A stretch of DNA of 64,000 bases from Pseudomonas farris (GCF_019145235.1 NZ_JAHSTV010000016.1:57314-121313), one strand, 5' to 3'; shown: positions 9,527-18,569, numbered from the stretch's first letter. The notes: generated by a model from the sequence alone, not told the origin. A program made the numbers and translations.

Positions 9527-10827
9527 GTCGCAGTCATTACCTCAAACACCTGGCCCTGAGCATGGGCACCAAACTGGCGATGATCGGCCTGCGGTTGCTG
9601 CGCAACGTATTGCTGGCGCGGATTCTGGGGCCTAGCGAGCGAGGTCTGTTTGCGTTGCTCAGTACCCTGCCCGATTTGATCAGCGCCGCCACCAGCGGCG
9701 GGCTGAATTCGGCGGTGGGGTATCAGGCGGCCAAGCAACGACCCATGGGATTGTTGCTGAGCCAGGTGCTGGTATTTGGTTGCCTGCTGGCGGGTTTGCT
9801 GACGTTGCTGGTGGTGGCGCTGGTGCGGGAGTTCGGTGGTGAACTCGACATCACCACGCAACTGGGATTGCTCGCCTGGCTGTTACTGCTGGCGGTGCCG
9901 CTGACCGTGCTCAAGAGCGGCCTGCTGACCTTGCACAATGCGTCGGGCGGTGTGGTGGCGTTCAATGCCTTGCGGCTGGTGGAATCCCTGGCGCCACTGC
10001 TGCTGTTTCTGGCCTTGTTCTGGATGTGGAAAGACGCAGCCCTGGAAGCGGCGCTGATCAGTTGGCTGGCCGGCCTCAGCCTGGTGGTGCTGGCCGGGTG
10101 GTCCTGGCTCAAGCGCGCTCAGCCCCTGGCGTTGCAATGGGACCGCGCCAGCCAGAATGAACTGCTGCGCTACAGCGCTCGCAGCCATCCGGACCTGCTA
10201 TTCCAACAAGTGATTCTGCGCTCCGATTTCCTGTTCATCGGCGCCCTGCTCGGCAGCACGGCGCTGGGGCATTACGCCATGGCCAGCGCCGCCGCCGAGC
10301 TGTTGCTGATCGTCCCGGAAGCGGTGACCACGCCGCTGATGAAACGCCTGCTGCAACAGGACGAAGGCATGGATCGCCTGACGCCGTTGGCGCTACGCCT
10401 GACCGCCACGGTGATGCTCGGCGCCTGCCTGACCATGGCGGTGATCGGTGAATGGCTGATCATCACGTTGTTCGGCATTGCCTATCAGCCAGCCTACCCG
10501 GCGTTGCTGGCGCTGCTGCCGGGGCTGCTCGGCCTTTGCTATGCGAGCATCCTGCGCCTGGATTTGCTGGGCAAAAATCGCCCCGGCACGATTTCACTGT
10601 TGATGGGCCTCGGCGCGTTGCTGAACCTGGCCCTGAACCTGTTGTTGATCCCGATTTACGGCATCGTTGGCGCCGCGACGGCATCGTCCATCGCCTACCT
10701 GGCGGTCACCCTCGCGCTGCTGGTGATGTATTGCCGGTTGAGCGGCGTACCGGTCTGGCAAACCCTGATCATCCTGCCCAGCGATGTGGCCCCGATGCTT
10801 CAGATGCTGCAACGGAAATCGGCATGA
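9523..10827 (+). CDS. Oligosaccharide flippase, Wzx-like (MOP superfamily)
   Basis: Polytopic protein of 434 residues with about twelve to fourteen hydrophobic segments spread along its whole length and small charged loops, as in Wzx/MATE flippases. The N-terminal segment (KLAMIGLRLLRNVLLARILG followed by PSERGLF) is characteristic of polysaccharide-biosynthesis flippases. Expected role: move the undecaprenyl-linked repeat unit across the inner membrane to the Wzy-like polymerase at 5051. The four-base overlaps at both ends (ATGA) show tight operon packing. No substrate information can be read. Confidence 0.88.
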   Translation: MSRSHYLKHLALSMGTKLAMIGLRLLRNVLLARILGPSERGLFALLSTLPDLISAATSGGLNSAVGYQAAKQRPMGLLLSQVLVFGCLLAGLLTLLVVALVREFGGELDITTQLGLLAWLLLLAVPLTVLKSGLLTLHNASGGVVAFNALRLVESLAPLLLFLALFWMWKDAALEAALISWLAGLSLVVLAGWSWLKRAQPLALQWDRASQNELLRYSARSHPDLLFQQVILRSDFLFIGALLGSTALGHYAMASAAAELLLIVPEAVTTPLMKRLLQQDEGMDRLTPLALRLTATVMLGACLTMAVIGEWLIITLFGIAYQPAYPALLALLPGLLGLCYASILRLDLLGKNRPGTISLLMGLGALLNLALNLLLIPIYGIVGAATASSIAYLAVTLALLVMYCRLSGVPVWQTLIILPSDVAPMLQMLQRKSA

Positions 10828-12743
10828 AACGCCTCATGCTGCTGTTGAGCCTGGGCCTCGGTTTGAGCGCCCAGGCGGCGCCCATGCGCTGGGCTGATAT
10901 TCGCGACGGCAGCTTGTACCTGCAAACGGATCGCCCCGACACGCTGACTATTCGTTGGGCTCCGGCGTGGCAGGCCGACGCCAACGAAGAACGCCTGTAT
11001 CTGCTCGATGGCAACGGCAACCTCAAGGGCGAGCGCCTGATCGCCGCCAGTGAAACCCGAGGCAAACAGAGCTGGCCGCTGGCGCCGAGTGCCGCCAGTT
11101 ATCGATTGGAAATCCCGGGCTACAGTTTCCGTCGCTACACGATCGAACACGACGAGCACACCGTGGCGTTGTTCGCCCCGGCCAAGGTGCATTTCAGCGC
11201 CGAAACCCGCGGCGGCGATGAGCTGTATTTCAAGGTCGCGCCGGGGGAACACGCAGTATTGGCCGGCAAGTTTCACGGTGGGATCAATACCCTGCAAGCC
11301 CAGCGAGTGAGCGACAACAAACAGCTGTCCCTGGCGCTGAAACCCTATCGCGCCTACTGGCAGTTCGATCAGGTGGCATTGCCCGTCACTCAGGACGAAC
11401 AGGTCTGGCGACTGCGCCTGCAAGGCAGCGGCAAGGTCGCATTCTGGCTCGATGGCACGGCGAACCTGTTTGCCCAGAACCCGCAGCAGCTAAAACCGCT
11501 GCGCGAGGACGATGGCCAGACCCGCTTGACCCTGCACAAAGAGCTGCTCGGCCCCACCCCGAACCTGGGCATTTACTTGCCCTACGTGCTGCCCCCTCAA
11601 TCCAGCTTCGCAGCGCTCGATGCCCTCAAGCCTCAGGCAGGCACCTATTACAGTTTCGTTGACGTCACCGCGCAAAATCCGCACCACGAAGATGCGTTCC
11701 GCCAGCTCTATCAGAACCGCTTCGGCATCACGCAGGACCTCACGCTGTTGGCCGGCAGCCAGCGTCAGGCCGATCTGCGCGCCGACACCCAAAGCAACGC
11801 CGGCCTCGACGCCTGGCTCGCCGCCACTCGCGCCCTCGGCGGCAACGGTACGCACTACATCGCGTTCGCCGACGAGCCGAACCTCAATTACCCGAGCTAC
11901 GCCGACTACCAGGCGATCTTCAACAGCATGGCCCGGCAAGTGCGCAGCGATCCGGCCAACGCCAAGGCCGGTGTGCGCATCGCGATGCCCGCCACTTCGC
12001 GCTTCGTTAACGGCCCGTTCGCCGACAACGCCGTCGACAAGCGCGGTATCGATTGGGCGCGGCGCCTCCTGGCCGAATCCGGCGAGCAGATCGACGCCCT
12101 CGCCTGGCACGAATGGATGATTCGCGACCTGTTGGCGACGCGGGTCTACCGCGACAGCGTGCGCCGTGCCGCCGAGTTGGTGGGCCTCGATGCCAAGGGC
12201 CGGCCACGCAAGGCCTTGCTGCTGGATCAGACCAACCTGTCCAGCGGCTCGAGCCTGAGCCCCTATGATCAGGAAACCCATTTTGCCTCGATGTGGTGGA
12301 CCTCGGTGGTCATCAACTCGGCGCAGGACGGGTTGCTGGACATGCTCAACTGGTTCCAGGCCGCCGACGAACCGACTTACCCCAAAGGCATGGTGCGGGT
12401 GCTGGGCGGCGATCGTTTCGAACTCAAGCCGGTGGGCCTGGCCCAGCAATTCATCCAGCAGCACTGGCTGAAAAACGTCATGCGCCTGGACAACGACGCC
12501 TTCGAAGTCGATGTGCTGGCCATGGCCACCGAACGCCAGCGAAGTTTACTGGGGGTCAACAAGGGGGTGCGCTTGCAGCGTGTCGATCTGGCCGGGGCGA
12601 CGTGCCCGCTGGCCAAGGGCGCGCTGGTGTACTTCGGTGCCGACAACCGCAGTCGTAGCGCTCAATTCAACTGTCACGACGGTCGCGTCAGCTTCGACCT
12701 GCCGGGCGAAACCTTGTTCGCCTTGAGCTGGAGCGCCTCATGA
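10824..12743 (+). CDS. Secreted glycoside-hydrolase-like protein
   Basis: A 639-residue protein with a signal peptide (LMLLLSLGLGLSAQA, cleavage about residue 18). The N-terminal half is beta-rich. The C-terminal half looks like a TIM-barrel glycosidase, with an acidic ADEPN that could hold the acid/base, then AWHEWM, and a late aromatic DMLNWFQA strand. This is reminiscent of clan A/GH39-like enzymes, but I cannot name the family. In alginate- and Psl-like systems a periplasmic glycosidase of the export cluster trims or clears polymer; the same role is inferred here. The start is ATG 10824 (ATGA overlap with the flippase). An in-frame opening from 10452 lies inside the flippase gene and is not used. 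Confidence 0.78.
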   Translation: MKRLMLLLSLGLGLSAQAAPMRWADIRDGSLYLQTDRPDTLTIRWAPAWQADANEERLYLLDGNGNLKGERLIAASETRGKQSWPLAPSAASYRLEIPGYSFRRYTIEHDEHTVALFAPAKVHFSAETRGGDELYFKVAPGEHAVLAGKFHGGINTLQAQRVSDNKQLSLALKPYRAYWQFDQVALPVTQDEQVWRLRLQGSGKVAFWLDGTANLFAQNPQQLKPLREDDGQTRLTLHKELLGPTPNLGIYLPYVLPPQSSFAALDALKPQAGTYYSFVDVTAQNPHHEDAFRQLYQNRFGITQDLTLLAGSQRQADLRADTQSNAGLDAWLAATRALGGNGTHYIAFADEPNLNYPSYADYQAIFNSMARQVRSDPANAKAGVRIAMPATSRFVNGPFADNAVDKRGIDWARRLLAESGEQIDALAWHEWMIRDLLATRVYRDSVRRAAELVGLDAKGRPRKALLLDQTNLSSGSSLSPYDQETHFASMWWTSVVINSAQDGLLDMLNWFQAADEPTYPKGMVRVLGGDRFELKPVGLAQQFIQQHWLKNVMRLDNDAFEVDVLAMATERQRSLLGVNKGVRLQRVDLAGATCPLAKGALVYFGADNRSRSAQFNCHDGRVSFDLPGETLFALSWSAS

Positions 12744-12835
12744 ACGCTGTCAACTTACATCACCACGACCGCGCCGCGCTCAACTGCGCGCTGCAGGACG
12801 CCATCCGCGACCGGTCCCTGTCAGGAGGCAATGAT

Positions 12836-13525
12836 ATGAATGCCTTAGGGAAACTTCGCCAACACATCAAACGAAAAGGCCTGCGTGCAACGATCAGGGT
12901 CGTATGGCGGCGCTACGTGTTTGCTCACTGGGCGCTTTTGTGGATGAAGCGTGACCTGGTCAGCCCGGTACCGCCTCACCAGCTCAAGCCTTGCCCACCG
13001 CTGCAAGTGAAGACCATCACGGTGCACAACATCGCAGCCTTTGCCCGTCACTTTGGCGACCGGATCAACATCATGGAAGAACTGGCCACCGAGGGTTACA
13101 CCGGGCACATGTATCTGGATGGCAACGGCGACGCGGTGGCCTTCATCTGGGGCAGCACCCGGGAGTATCACGACCGGCATTTCTACGGCTGCACGTTCCC
13201 GGTAAACAAAGGCGAATTCTTCGAATTCGGCGGCGAACTGGCCCGTGCCTATTGGGGCACCACGCTTTCGGTGGACCTGCAACTGCGACTCTGGAAAGCC
13301 ATGCAGGCCCAAGGTTGCAACACGGTCGTGGATGTCTGCGACGCCCACAATATACCGGCGCTGAAACTGCACATTCGCATGGGCTATCAAGAGCAAGGAC
13401 GCATCCAGCACGTCTATCGATTATTCGGTCGCTGGCGCTTCTTTCGTGAGACCCGTTACAGCGACTCACGCCTGGATGCGCTACGTAAACCGTCCCGTTC
13501 ACCTGTTCCTGAGGCGGTGGCCTGA
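12836..13525 (+). CDS. GNAT-like protein, copy 1 of a duplicated pair
   Basis: A 229-residue protein whose second half resembles a GNAT acetyltransferase: a central DGNGDAVAFIWGS strand pair, then VVDVCDAHNIPALKLHIRMGY near the end, where GNATs bind acyl-CoA. It aligns without gaps to the gene at 15610 (same length, roughly half the residues identical by eye, shared GHMYLD, FFRET and YQEQGRI). The basic N-terminus (KLRQHIKRKGLRATIRVVWRR) may be a membrane-proximal helix. The start is ATG 12836, seven bases after AGGAGG; an in-frame start at 12740 overlapping the previous gene lacks such a site. Likely acylates a sugar of the polymer; this is inference from context. Confidence 0.75.
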   Translation: MNALGKLRQHIKRKGLRATIRVVWRRYVFAHWALLWMKRDLVSPVPPHQLKPCPPLQVKTITVHNIAAFARHFGDRINIMEELATEGYTGHMYLDGNGDAVAFIWGSTREYHDRHFYGCTFPVNKGEFFEFGGELARAYWGTTLSVDLQLRLWKAMQAQGCNTVVDVCDAHNIPALKLHIRMGYQEQGRIQHVYRLFGRWRFFRETRYSDSRLDALRKPSRSPVPEAVA

Positions 13526-13529
13526 ACTT

Positions 13530-14768
13530 ATGGTGGCACGATTCGAATGGCGCACGTCGTTGTGCGCCCCGGACTTTCCGGCAGCTGCCTATGAGGGGTT
13601 GCGCCTGCGCGTGCCCGATCACACGCCGTTCAACACCCTGGCCTGGCTGTGCGCGTCGGAACAGGCACTGACCGCTGGGGAACGCTTGCACGTTCTGCTC
13701 GGCTGGCAAGGTGATGAATTGGCCTTGTGCCTGCCGCTCGTGGCGTCCGTGGAGCGCTTTGGACGGTTGCCATTTCGGGTCTTGCGTCACCTCGGTTATC
13801 CCCTCACCGATCGCCTGGCCCTGCTCACCTGTCTCGATACCGACAGCATGCGCAAGGCGCTGGTAATCATCCGCCGTCACTTGCCCCATGCGATGCTGCA
13901 ACTCAATGAATTGTCCGAACCCATCGGCGAAGAAAGCGCGCTGACCGCATGGATGGCCCACAGCTCGACCGGCGAGCGCCGCCTCAGTTGCCGGGTGCCG
14001 GTGCATTTGATCAGCGAGGCCGACCACCAGGAAGTCTCCGGCGACCCGCGCTACAAACTGCGCCGGGCGCGTAAACGCATCTTGGCCTATGGTGCCCAGA
14101 TCCGACGCGTAATCCCTGACGCGGCCACCATCGGGCCTTTATTGCAAGCCCTCAGCGACGTCGAAGCGCAGAGCTGGAAAGGCGTCGAAGGCGTGGGAAT
14201 TTTCACCAGCAACCGTAGCCGGCAATGGATCGACCTGGCCTTCACCGCCCTCGCCAAACAGGGACTGCTGCGGGTGATACTGCTGGAGCTGGACGGACGC
14301 TGCATCAGTTACCGGCTCGGGTTGCTGGAACAGGGCCGGCTGTACGACTACAACCTGGCGTTCCTGCCGAAATACGCCGATCTGGGCAGCGGTCGTGTGC
14401 TGCTCGAAGAGTGGATTCGCTGGGGCCTGGACGATAACTGGCACTGGATCGACGCTTCGCGGGTCAGCCTGAAGAGCTCCAGCCATCAACTCCATGAGCG
14501 CATGACCGGGCAACTTGAGCACTGGCGCTGGAGCTTTTACTCCTGGCGCCCCAGCGGCCTCGCCTTGGGGCTGACCATGCGACTCTGGCATCACTTCAAG
14601 CCGTGGTTGAAAAAGTGGCGGGCCTGGCGTGAAGCGCTGCTGCCTGTTGCTGAACCCACCCCTGCACCCGACGCCGCCGCAGCCGCCGCAGCCGCCGACA
14701 AAGGCCCTGCGCCCACCGAAAAAACCATGGAGGGCAAACATGCCTCGCCAAGTCATAGTCAACGCTGA
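13530..14768 (+). CDS. BioF2/FemAB-like GNAT acyltransferase
   Basis: A cytoplasmic protein of about 412 residues with the Acetyltransf_6 (BioF2/CelD-like) architecture found in exopolysaccharide clusters. It has two GNAT-like halves, with a basic YKLRRARKRI segment mid-protein and the later AFLPKYADLGSGRVLLEEWIRWG typical of the acyl-CoA-binding half. The end is a low-complexity Ala/Pro tail. Expected role: acylation of a nucleotide- or lipid-linked sugar. The start is uncertain: ATG 13530 follows the previous stop, whereas GTG 13446 or ATG 13476 would overlap copy 1. The tail overlaps the next gene's start by 29 bases. Confidence 0.78.
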   Translation: MVARFEWRTSLCAPDFPAAAYEGLRLRVPDHTPFNTLAWLCASEQALTAGERLHVLLGWQGDELALCLPLVASVERFGRLPFRVLRHLGYPLTDRLALLTCLDTDSMRKALVIIRRHLPHAMLQLNELSEPIGEESALTAWMAHSSTGERRLSCRVPVHLISEADHQEVSGDPRYKLRRARKRILAYGAQIRRVIPDAATIGPLLQALSDVEAQSWKGVEGVGIFTSNRSRQWIDLAFTALAKQGLLRVILLELDGRCISYRLGLLEQGRLYDYNLAFLPKYADLGSGRVLLEEWIRWGLDDNWHWIDASRVSLKSSSHQLHERMTGQLEHWRWSFYSWRPSGLALGLTMRLWHHFKPWLKKWRAWREALLPVAEPTPAPDAAAAAAAADKGPAPTEKTMEGKHASPSHSQR

Positions 14769-15552
14769 CGATTTCGGCCTCAGCTCGAGCGAAAACGCGG
14801 TGATCCTCGGCGCCTTCCAGGCCGGGGTCATCAGCTCTGCCACTGCCATGGCCAACATGCCGGCGTTCGAGGAGGCCTGCGTCCTGGCACGGCAGCCGTT
14901 GCTCCTGGGGCGAATCGGGTTGCACTTCAACCTCACCTATGGCCGGCCGTTGAGCCCGTCGATTCTCACGCGTTCGACGTTCTGTGACAGCCAGGGCGTG
15001 TTCAATCTCAGCCTGCCCCGCCACAGTCTCTGGCTCAACCGCCTGGATCGCGACGCGGTGCTGGAGGAACTCGAAGCCCAATGGCAACGCTGCCTGGACA
15101 ATGGCCTGCGCCCAAGCCACATCGACTCCCATCAGCACGTGCACAACATCTGGCCCATCGGCGAAGTCGTCGCGCGTTTCGCCGCCCGCCAAGGGGTGCC
15201 CGTGCGACTGGCGCGCCATTTGGGAAATAACCTGAGTGTGCCCAAGCGGGTATACAAGACGCTGTTCAATCATCGATTGAACCGCCTGGCCGGCGCGACC
15301 GCCCAGTACGTATGCACCCCGGTAGACCTGCGCAACGTGGCGATGCCGATCGACGGCCTGTTGGAAATCGTTGTTCACCCGACCCCTATCGGGGCCGATT
15401 TTGGCGATATCTATTTAAACCCCGGAGAGTCTCTGGCTCACATTCTGGAGAAGCGTCTCCCGGGCATTCCGAGAGTGTCCTATGCCGTTGTGCCGAGGAC
15501 GCTCAAAGACGAACAGCAGTACTCGATTGAGCTACACCCGTTGCAACCTTGA
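14740..15552 (+). CDS. ChbG/YdjC-family carbohydrate deacetylase
   Basis: A 270-residue protein with the ChbG/HpnK (YdjC) signature: VIVNADDFGLSS at the N-terminus supplies the metal-binding aspartates, and HIDSHQHVHNI in the middle supplies the histidine ligands. A downstream IVVHPTPIG is also typical. The family removes N-acetyl groups from small or lipid-linked sugars. It is the second deacetylase in this operon, distinct in fold from the NodB-type gene at 8525. The start ATG 14740 has GGAG ten bases upstream; the open frame back to 14629 is proline-rich read-through of the preceding gene's tail and is not used. Confidence 0.87.
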   Translation: MPRQVIVNADDFGLSSSENAVILGAFQAGVISSATAMANMPAFEEACVLARQPLLLGRIGLHFNLTYGRPLSPSILTRSTFCDSQGVFNLSLPRHSLWLNRLDRDAVLEELEAQWQRCLDNGLRPSHIDSHQHVHNIWPIGEVVARFAARQGVPVRLARHLGNNLSVPKRVYKTLFNHRLNRLAGATAQYVCTPVDLRNVAMPIDGLLEIVVHPTPIGADFGDIYLNPGESLAHILEKRLPGIPRVSYAVVPRTLKDEQQYSIELHPLQP

Positions 15553-15609
15553 TTTATCGCTATCGAAAACCTTATCCACCACACCCTGGCTTCAGCCACG
15601 GAGGACTTC

Positions 15610-16299
15610 ATGAGCGCCATCGCCAAGCTTCGCGAACGAATCAAAGAAAAAGGCCTGCTTCACACGCTCCAGACGCTCTGGAACCGCTATGTGTACTTGC
15701 ACCGAGAGCTGCTGTGGCTGGGACGCGATCTGGTCACCCCAATAGCGCCGCACAAACTACGGCCCTACACGGGCTTGCGTCTGGTGACGATTACCCAGGA
15801 GAACGCCAAGGCTTTCACCAAGTATTACGGTAATCGCGTCAAGGCCATGGCCCAAATCGCGTCCGAAGGTCATACCGGGCACATGTATCTGGACGAGGAA
15901 GGTGATGCGATCGGATTCATTTGGGGCAGCCTCAGTGACTACTTTGACCAGCACTATTACGGCTGCTGGTTCCGGGTCCAACCCGGTGAGTTTTTCCAGT
16001 TCGGCGGTGAGATGATCCCTCAATACTTCGGCTCCGCCCTGTCGGTGGATGCCCAGTACAATATTTGGGGTGCGATGCGGGACCAAGGTTGCGATAAGGT
16101 CATGGACGTCTGCGATGCCCGCAACATCCAGGCCATGAAAATGCACCTGCGCATGGACTACCAGGAGCAAGGGCGCATCACCCACGTCTACGACCTGTTC
16201 GGCCGCTTTCGCTTCTTCCGCGAAACCTACTACAGCGGCTCGCGGCTGACTGAACTGCGCAAACCTGCGCAGTCGACGGCGACTGCGGCGCAGGCGTGA
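15610..16299 (+). CDS. GNAT-like protein, copy 2 of a duplicated pair
   Basis: A 229-residue paralogue of the gene at 12836, with the same length and gapless alignment. Conserved blocks are EGHTGHMYLD, GFIWGS, GEFFQFGGE, the VCDARNI...MKMHLRM helix region, YQEQGRI and RFFRETYYSGSRL. It is the last gene of the operon, 57 bases after the deacetylase, with GGAGGACTTC before its ATG. Two copies could modify different sugars, or one copy may have specialised. A GNAT-like fold is inferred from the C-terminal pattern; catalytic activity is not demonstrated by any residue I can name. Confidence 0.76.
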   Translation: MSAIAKLRERIKEKGLLHTLQTLWNRYVYLHRELLWLGRDLVTPIAPHKLRPYTGLRLVTITQENAKAFTKYYGNRVKAMAQIASEGHTGHMYLDEEGDAIGFIWGSLSDYFDQHYYGCWFRVQPGEFFQFGGEMIPQYFGSALSVDAQYNIWGAMRDQGCDKVMDVCDARNIQAMKMHLRMDYQEQGRITHVYDLFGRFRFFRETYYSGSRLTELRKPAQSTATAAQA

Positions 16300-16310
16300 T
16301 TTTGGTTGGT

Positions 16311-16373
16311 GGGAGCGATTGTCATTGTTTGATTGAGGACTGTGTCGCCGCTATCGCGGGCTTGTCTGCTCCC
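16311..16373. repeat. Degenerate REP-type inverted repeat
   Basis: GGGAGC near 16311 and GCTCCC at 16368-16373 bracket a shortened, diverged form of the REP pair that follows at 16413. It lies just after the end of the exopolysaccharide operon. Confidence 0.45.
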
Positions 16374-16412
16374 TCTCTTTCAGCCACTTATTTTGCGGCC
16401 GACTGAGACCAA

Positions 16413-16502
16413 TGTGGGAGCGGGCTTGCTCGCGAAGGCGGTGTGCCAGGCAATATTAATATCGACTGACACGCACTCTTCGCGAGCAAGCCCGCTCCCA
16501 CA
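16413..16502. repeat. REP pair (inverted repeat, GTGGGAGCGGGCTTG type)
   Basis: The outer arms TGTGGGAGCGGGCTTGCTCG and its complement at the right end form a long imperfect palindrome of about 90 bases with a short AT-rich centre. The same element recurs at 22239-22328 and 40597-40686. Such extragenic palindromes are common between Pseudomonas genes. This one separates the polymer operon from a convergent methyltransferase gene and may also act as a transcription barrier. Confidence 0.85.
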
Positions 16503-16551
16503 AGTTCGGCTCCCGGTGACTGGCATTGGCGCTTGCCCGCAAAACCGAAAC

Positions 16552-17358
16552 TCAGCGTTTCACCGCCACCAACGTGTAGCACAACGGCAACTGCGCCGTT
16601 TGCTGCTGATACCGATCGTAGAGTTCTTCGCGGTTGGAATGCGGGTATTCCTTGAAGTGGCTGATCTGCAACGCCGCCTCAACAGCACCGGTGAAGATGG
16701 CGCCCAGGGTGTGGACGAACCAGTAAGACGCTGAGGCCGGCTGTTCGACTTTGCCTTCATAGACGATCGGCTGGTTCTGGACGAAAGGTTCGCTGCGAAA
16801 ATACGAGCTGTCCAGGCGATAGGGATCGGCTGACTCGGGGTCGAACATTTCCAGGAACGGGTGGGTTTCGTACACCACAAGCGCACCGCCGGGCTTGAGG
16901 GTTTGCGCGGCATGGCGCAAGAATTCGGCGATGTCCGGCATCCAGTTCAATACACCGATGGTAATCAGCGCTACATCGAAGCGCTGGTGAAGCTCAGTCG
17001 GCAGATGATGGATGTCAGCCTCGATGAATTCAGGCTCATGGGGCGAACGGGATGCCAGCTCCCGGGCCTGATCGAGAAAGGCCTCCGACTGGTCAATGCC
17101 CACGACACGACGAGCCCCCAAGGCAAACAGCGAAAGACTTTCGCGTCCGTTGTTGCAGCCCAGTTGCACCACATCCTTGCCATCGATGCCGACCTGTTGA
17201 AGCAACCCGGTGAGGGTGTCATCCAGGCAGGAAAAATCGCCATGGCTCACGACACTCAAACAGGCCTGCCACTCAGGGGTGTCTTTATGGTGTTGGGCGG
17301 AGTCATTCCAGGCATCGCGATTGCTGGCGATGACTTTTTCTTTTGTCGGCATTTCCAT
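16552..17358 (-). CDS. Class I SAM-dependent methyltransferase
   Basis: A Rossmann-fold methyltransferase of about 268 residues. Motif I is VVQLGCNNGRESLSL, followed by VVGIDQSE (acidic residue for the SAM ribose), IEADIHHLP, and LKPGGALVVYE as motif III. The C-terminus (QLPLCYTLVAVKR) is a normal strand ending. Substrate unknown; similar proteins are annotated only as class I methyltransferases. I chose ATG 17358 (or 17352), which follows GGAGCG; a frame extending to 17427 has no ribosome-binding site. It is divergent from nothing close and is followed by a REP element. Confidence 0.85.
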   Translation of the reverse strand: MEMPTKEKVIASNRDAWNDSAQHHKDTPEWQACLSVVSHGDFSCLDDTLTGLLQQVGIDGKDVVQLGCNNGRESLSLFALGARRVVGIDQSEAFLDQARELASRSPHEPEFIEADIHHLPTELHQRFDVALITIGVLNWMPDIAEFLRHAAQTLKPGGALVVYETHPFLEMFDPESADPYRLDSSYFRSEPFVQNQPIVYEGKVEQPASASYWFVHTLGAIFTGAVEAALQISHFKEYPHSNREELYDRYQQQTAQLPLCYTLVAVKR

Positions 17359-17452
17359 TGCACGCTCCAGAATTCGGGCCTTTGATTGGCCGACACGAGT
17401 CTGGATCAGCATCAAGAAAATCGCCATTCGAGCTTTGTTGCGAACTTGTAAA

Positions 17453-18358
17453 TCAGCGGTAGTGCGAACCCTCTGCGCGTTGATTCAACCGCTCACGCAA
17501 GAACTCGATCAATGCCTGCACCGGTCGCGAACTCTGGCGATGTTGCGGGTAGACAGCCGACAAGGTCAGCGGTTCGGGGCGCAGATCATCCAGCACCGGC
17601 ACGAGTCGGCCGTCCTTCAGGGCCGAACCGACGATGAACGTCGGCAGGTAGGTGATCCCCATGCCGGCAATGGCCGCGTCCTTGAGCAACTCACCATTGT
17701 TGACGCGCATCCGCCCAGTGACGGTGACGTTCAGCGGCTTGCCCCGCCCCTCGAAACGCCATTGCACCTGACGACCGTGGCCATAAGGCAGGCAATCATG
17801 GGTGTGCAAATCCTCGGGTTTAAGTGGCGTGCCCCGCTCGGCCAGATACACCGGGCTGGCGCAATACACCCGCTCGATGGAGGCGAGGCGTCGGGCGATC
17901 AGTGTCGAGTCTTCCAGCACGCCGATGCGCAATGCCAGATCGTAACCCTCACCGAGCAAGTCCACCGGACGATCACTCAGATCGACTTCCACGGTGACAT
18001 CGCGATAACGCTGCAGAAACTCCGGTAACAGACACCCCAGATGCGCCACGGCAAACGACAACGGCGCGCTCAGGCGAATAGCGCCGCGAGGCTCGGTGGT
18101 CTGGCCGGCGATGCCCTGCTCCACTTGCTCGACTTCGCTGAGCAGGCGCAGGGCTGATTCGTAATAACTCTGCCCCAGCGGCGTGACGTCCAACCGCCGG
18201 GTCGAACGGTTGAGCAGGCGCACACCGAGGCGCTCTTCCAGTTGCATCAGGCGGCGGCTGACGAACTGCTTGGACAACCCCAATTGATCGGCTGCCGCAG
18301 TGAAGCTGCCAGAGTCCATGACCTGGCAAAAAATACGCATATCCTCGAACGGGTTCAT
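17453..18358 (-). CDS. LysR-family transcriptional regulator
   Basis: A 301-residue regulator with an N-terminal winged helix (DMRIFCQVMDSGSFTAAADQ, then LGLSKQFVSRRLMQLEERLG) and a periplasmic-binding-protein-like effector domain. The recognition helix and the RRLDVTPLGQSYY linker match the group close to DhcR/TrpI-like LTTRs. ATG 18358 (MNPFEDM) is the usual LysR start; the open frame to 18484 has no family similarity. The neighbouring YcaC-type gene is co-oriented but separated by a terminator and a repeat, so its target is not obvious. Confidence 0.9.
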   Translation of the reverse strand: MNPFEDMRIFCQVMDSGSFTAAADQLGLSKQFVSRRLMQLEERLGVRLLNRSTRRLDVTPLGQSYYESALRLLSEVEQVEQGIAGQTTEPRGAIRLSAPLSFAVAHLGCLLPEFLQRYRDVTVEVDLSDRPVDLLGEGYDLALRIGVLEDSTLIARRLASIERVYCASPVYLAERGTPLKPEDLHTHDCLPYGHGRQVQWRFEGRGKPLNVTVTGRMRVNNGELLKDAAIAGMGITYLPTFIVGSALKDGRLVPVLDDLRPEPLTLSAVYPQHRQSSRPVQALIEFLRERLNQRAEGSHYR

Positions 18359-18428
18359 TGTCGCGCCCTGATTGACAGCAAAACGCTTTATAGCCGTTTT
18401 TTCCGTTCCCGACTCCCCAAATCTAAAG

Positions 18429-18537
18429 ATCAAAAGATCGCAGGCTTCGCCAGCTCCTACGAGAGATTGCGTTTCGCCGGTCAATGACGGGTGTCCACAA
18501 TCATGTAGGAGCTGGCGAAGTCTGCGATCTTTTAAAA
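18429..18537. repeat. Inverted repeat, GATCGCAGGCTTCGCCAGC type
   Basis: The left arm at 18429-18460 (AAAAGATCGCAGGCTTCGCC...) and its near-complement at 18505-18537 flank a 44-base centre. A related element lies at 32411-32489. This is a second Pseudomonas extragenic repeat family, distinct from the GTGGGAGC type. Confidence 0.75.
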
Positions 18538-18562
18538 GGCTGCCAGCGCAAGTCTGGCAGCC
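18538..18562 (-). terminator. Intrinsic terminator of the YcaC-type gene
   Basis: A nine-base-pair GC-rich stem (GGCTGCCAG with CTGGCAGCC, seven-base loop). On the minus strand it is followed by TTTT (18534-18537), eight bases after the stop codon at 18570. Confidence 0.85.
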
Positions 18563-18569
18563 TGATGGC

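Noticed and set aside
10452..10823. An N-terminal extension of the glycoside-hydrolase-like gene
   Set aside because: The region is the 3' part of the flippase gene in another frame. The ATG at 10824 has a proper signal peptide, so the extension is a shadow.
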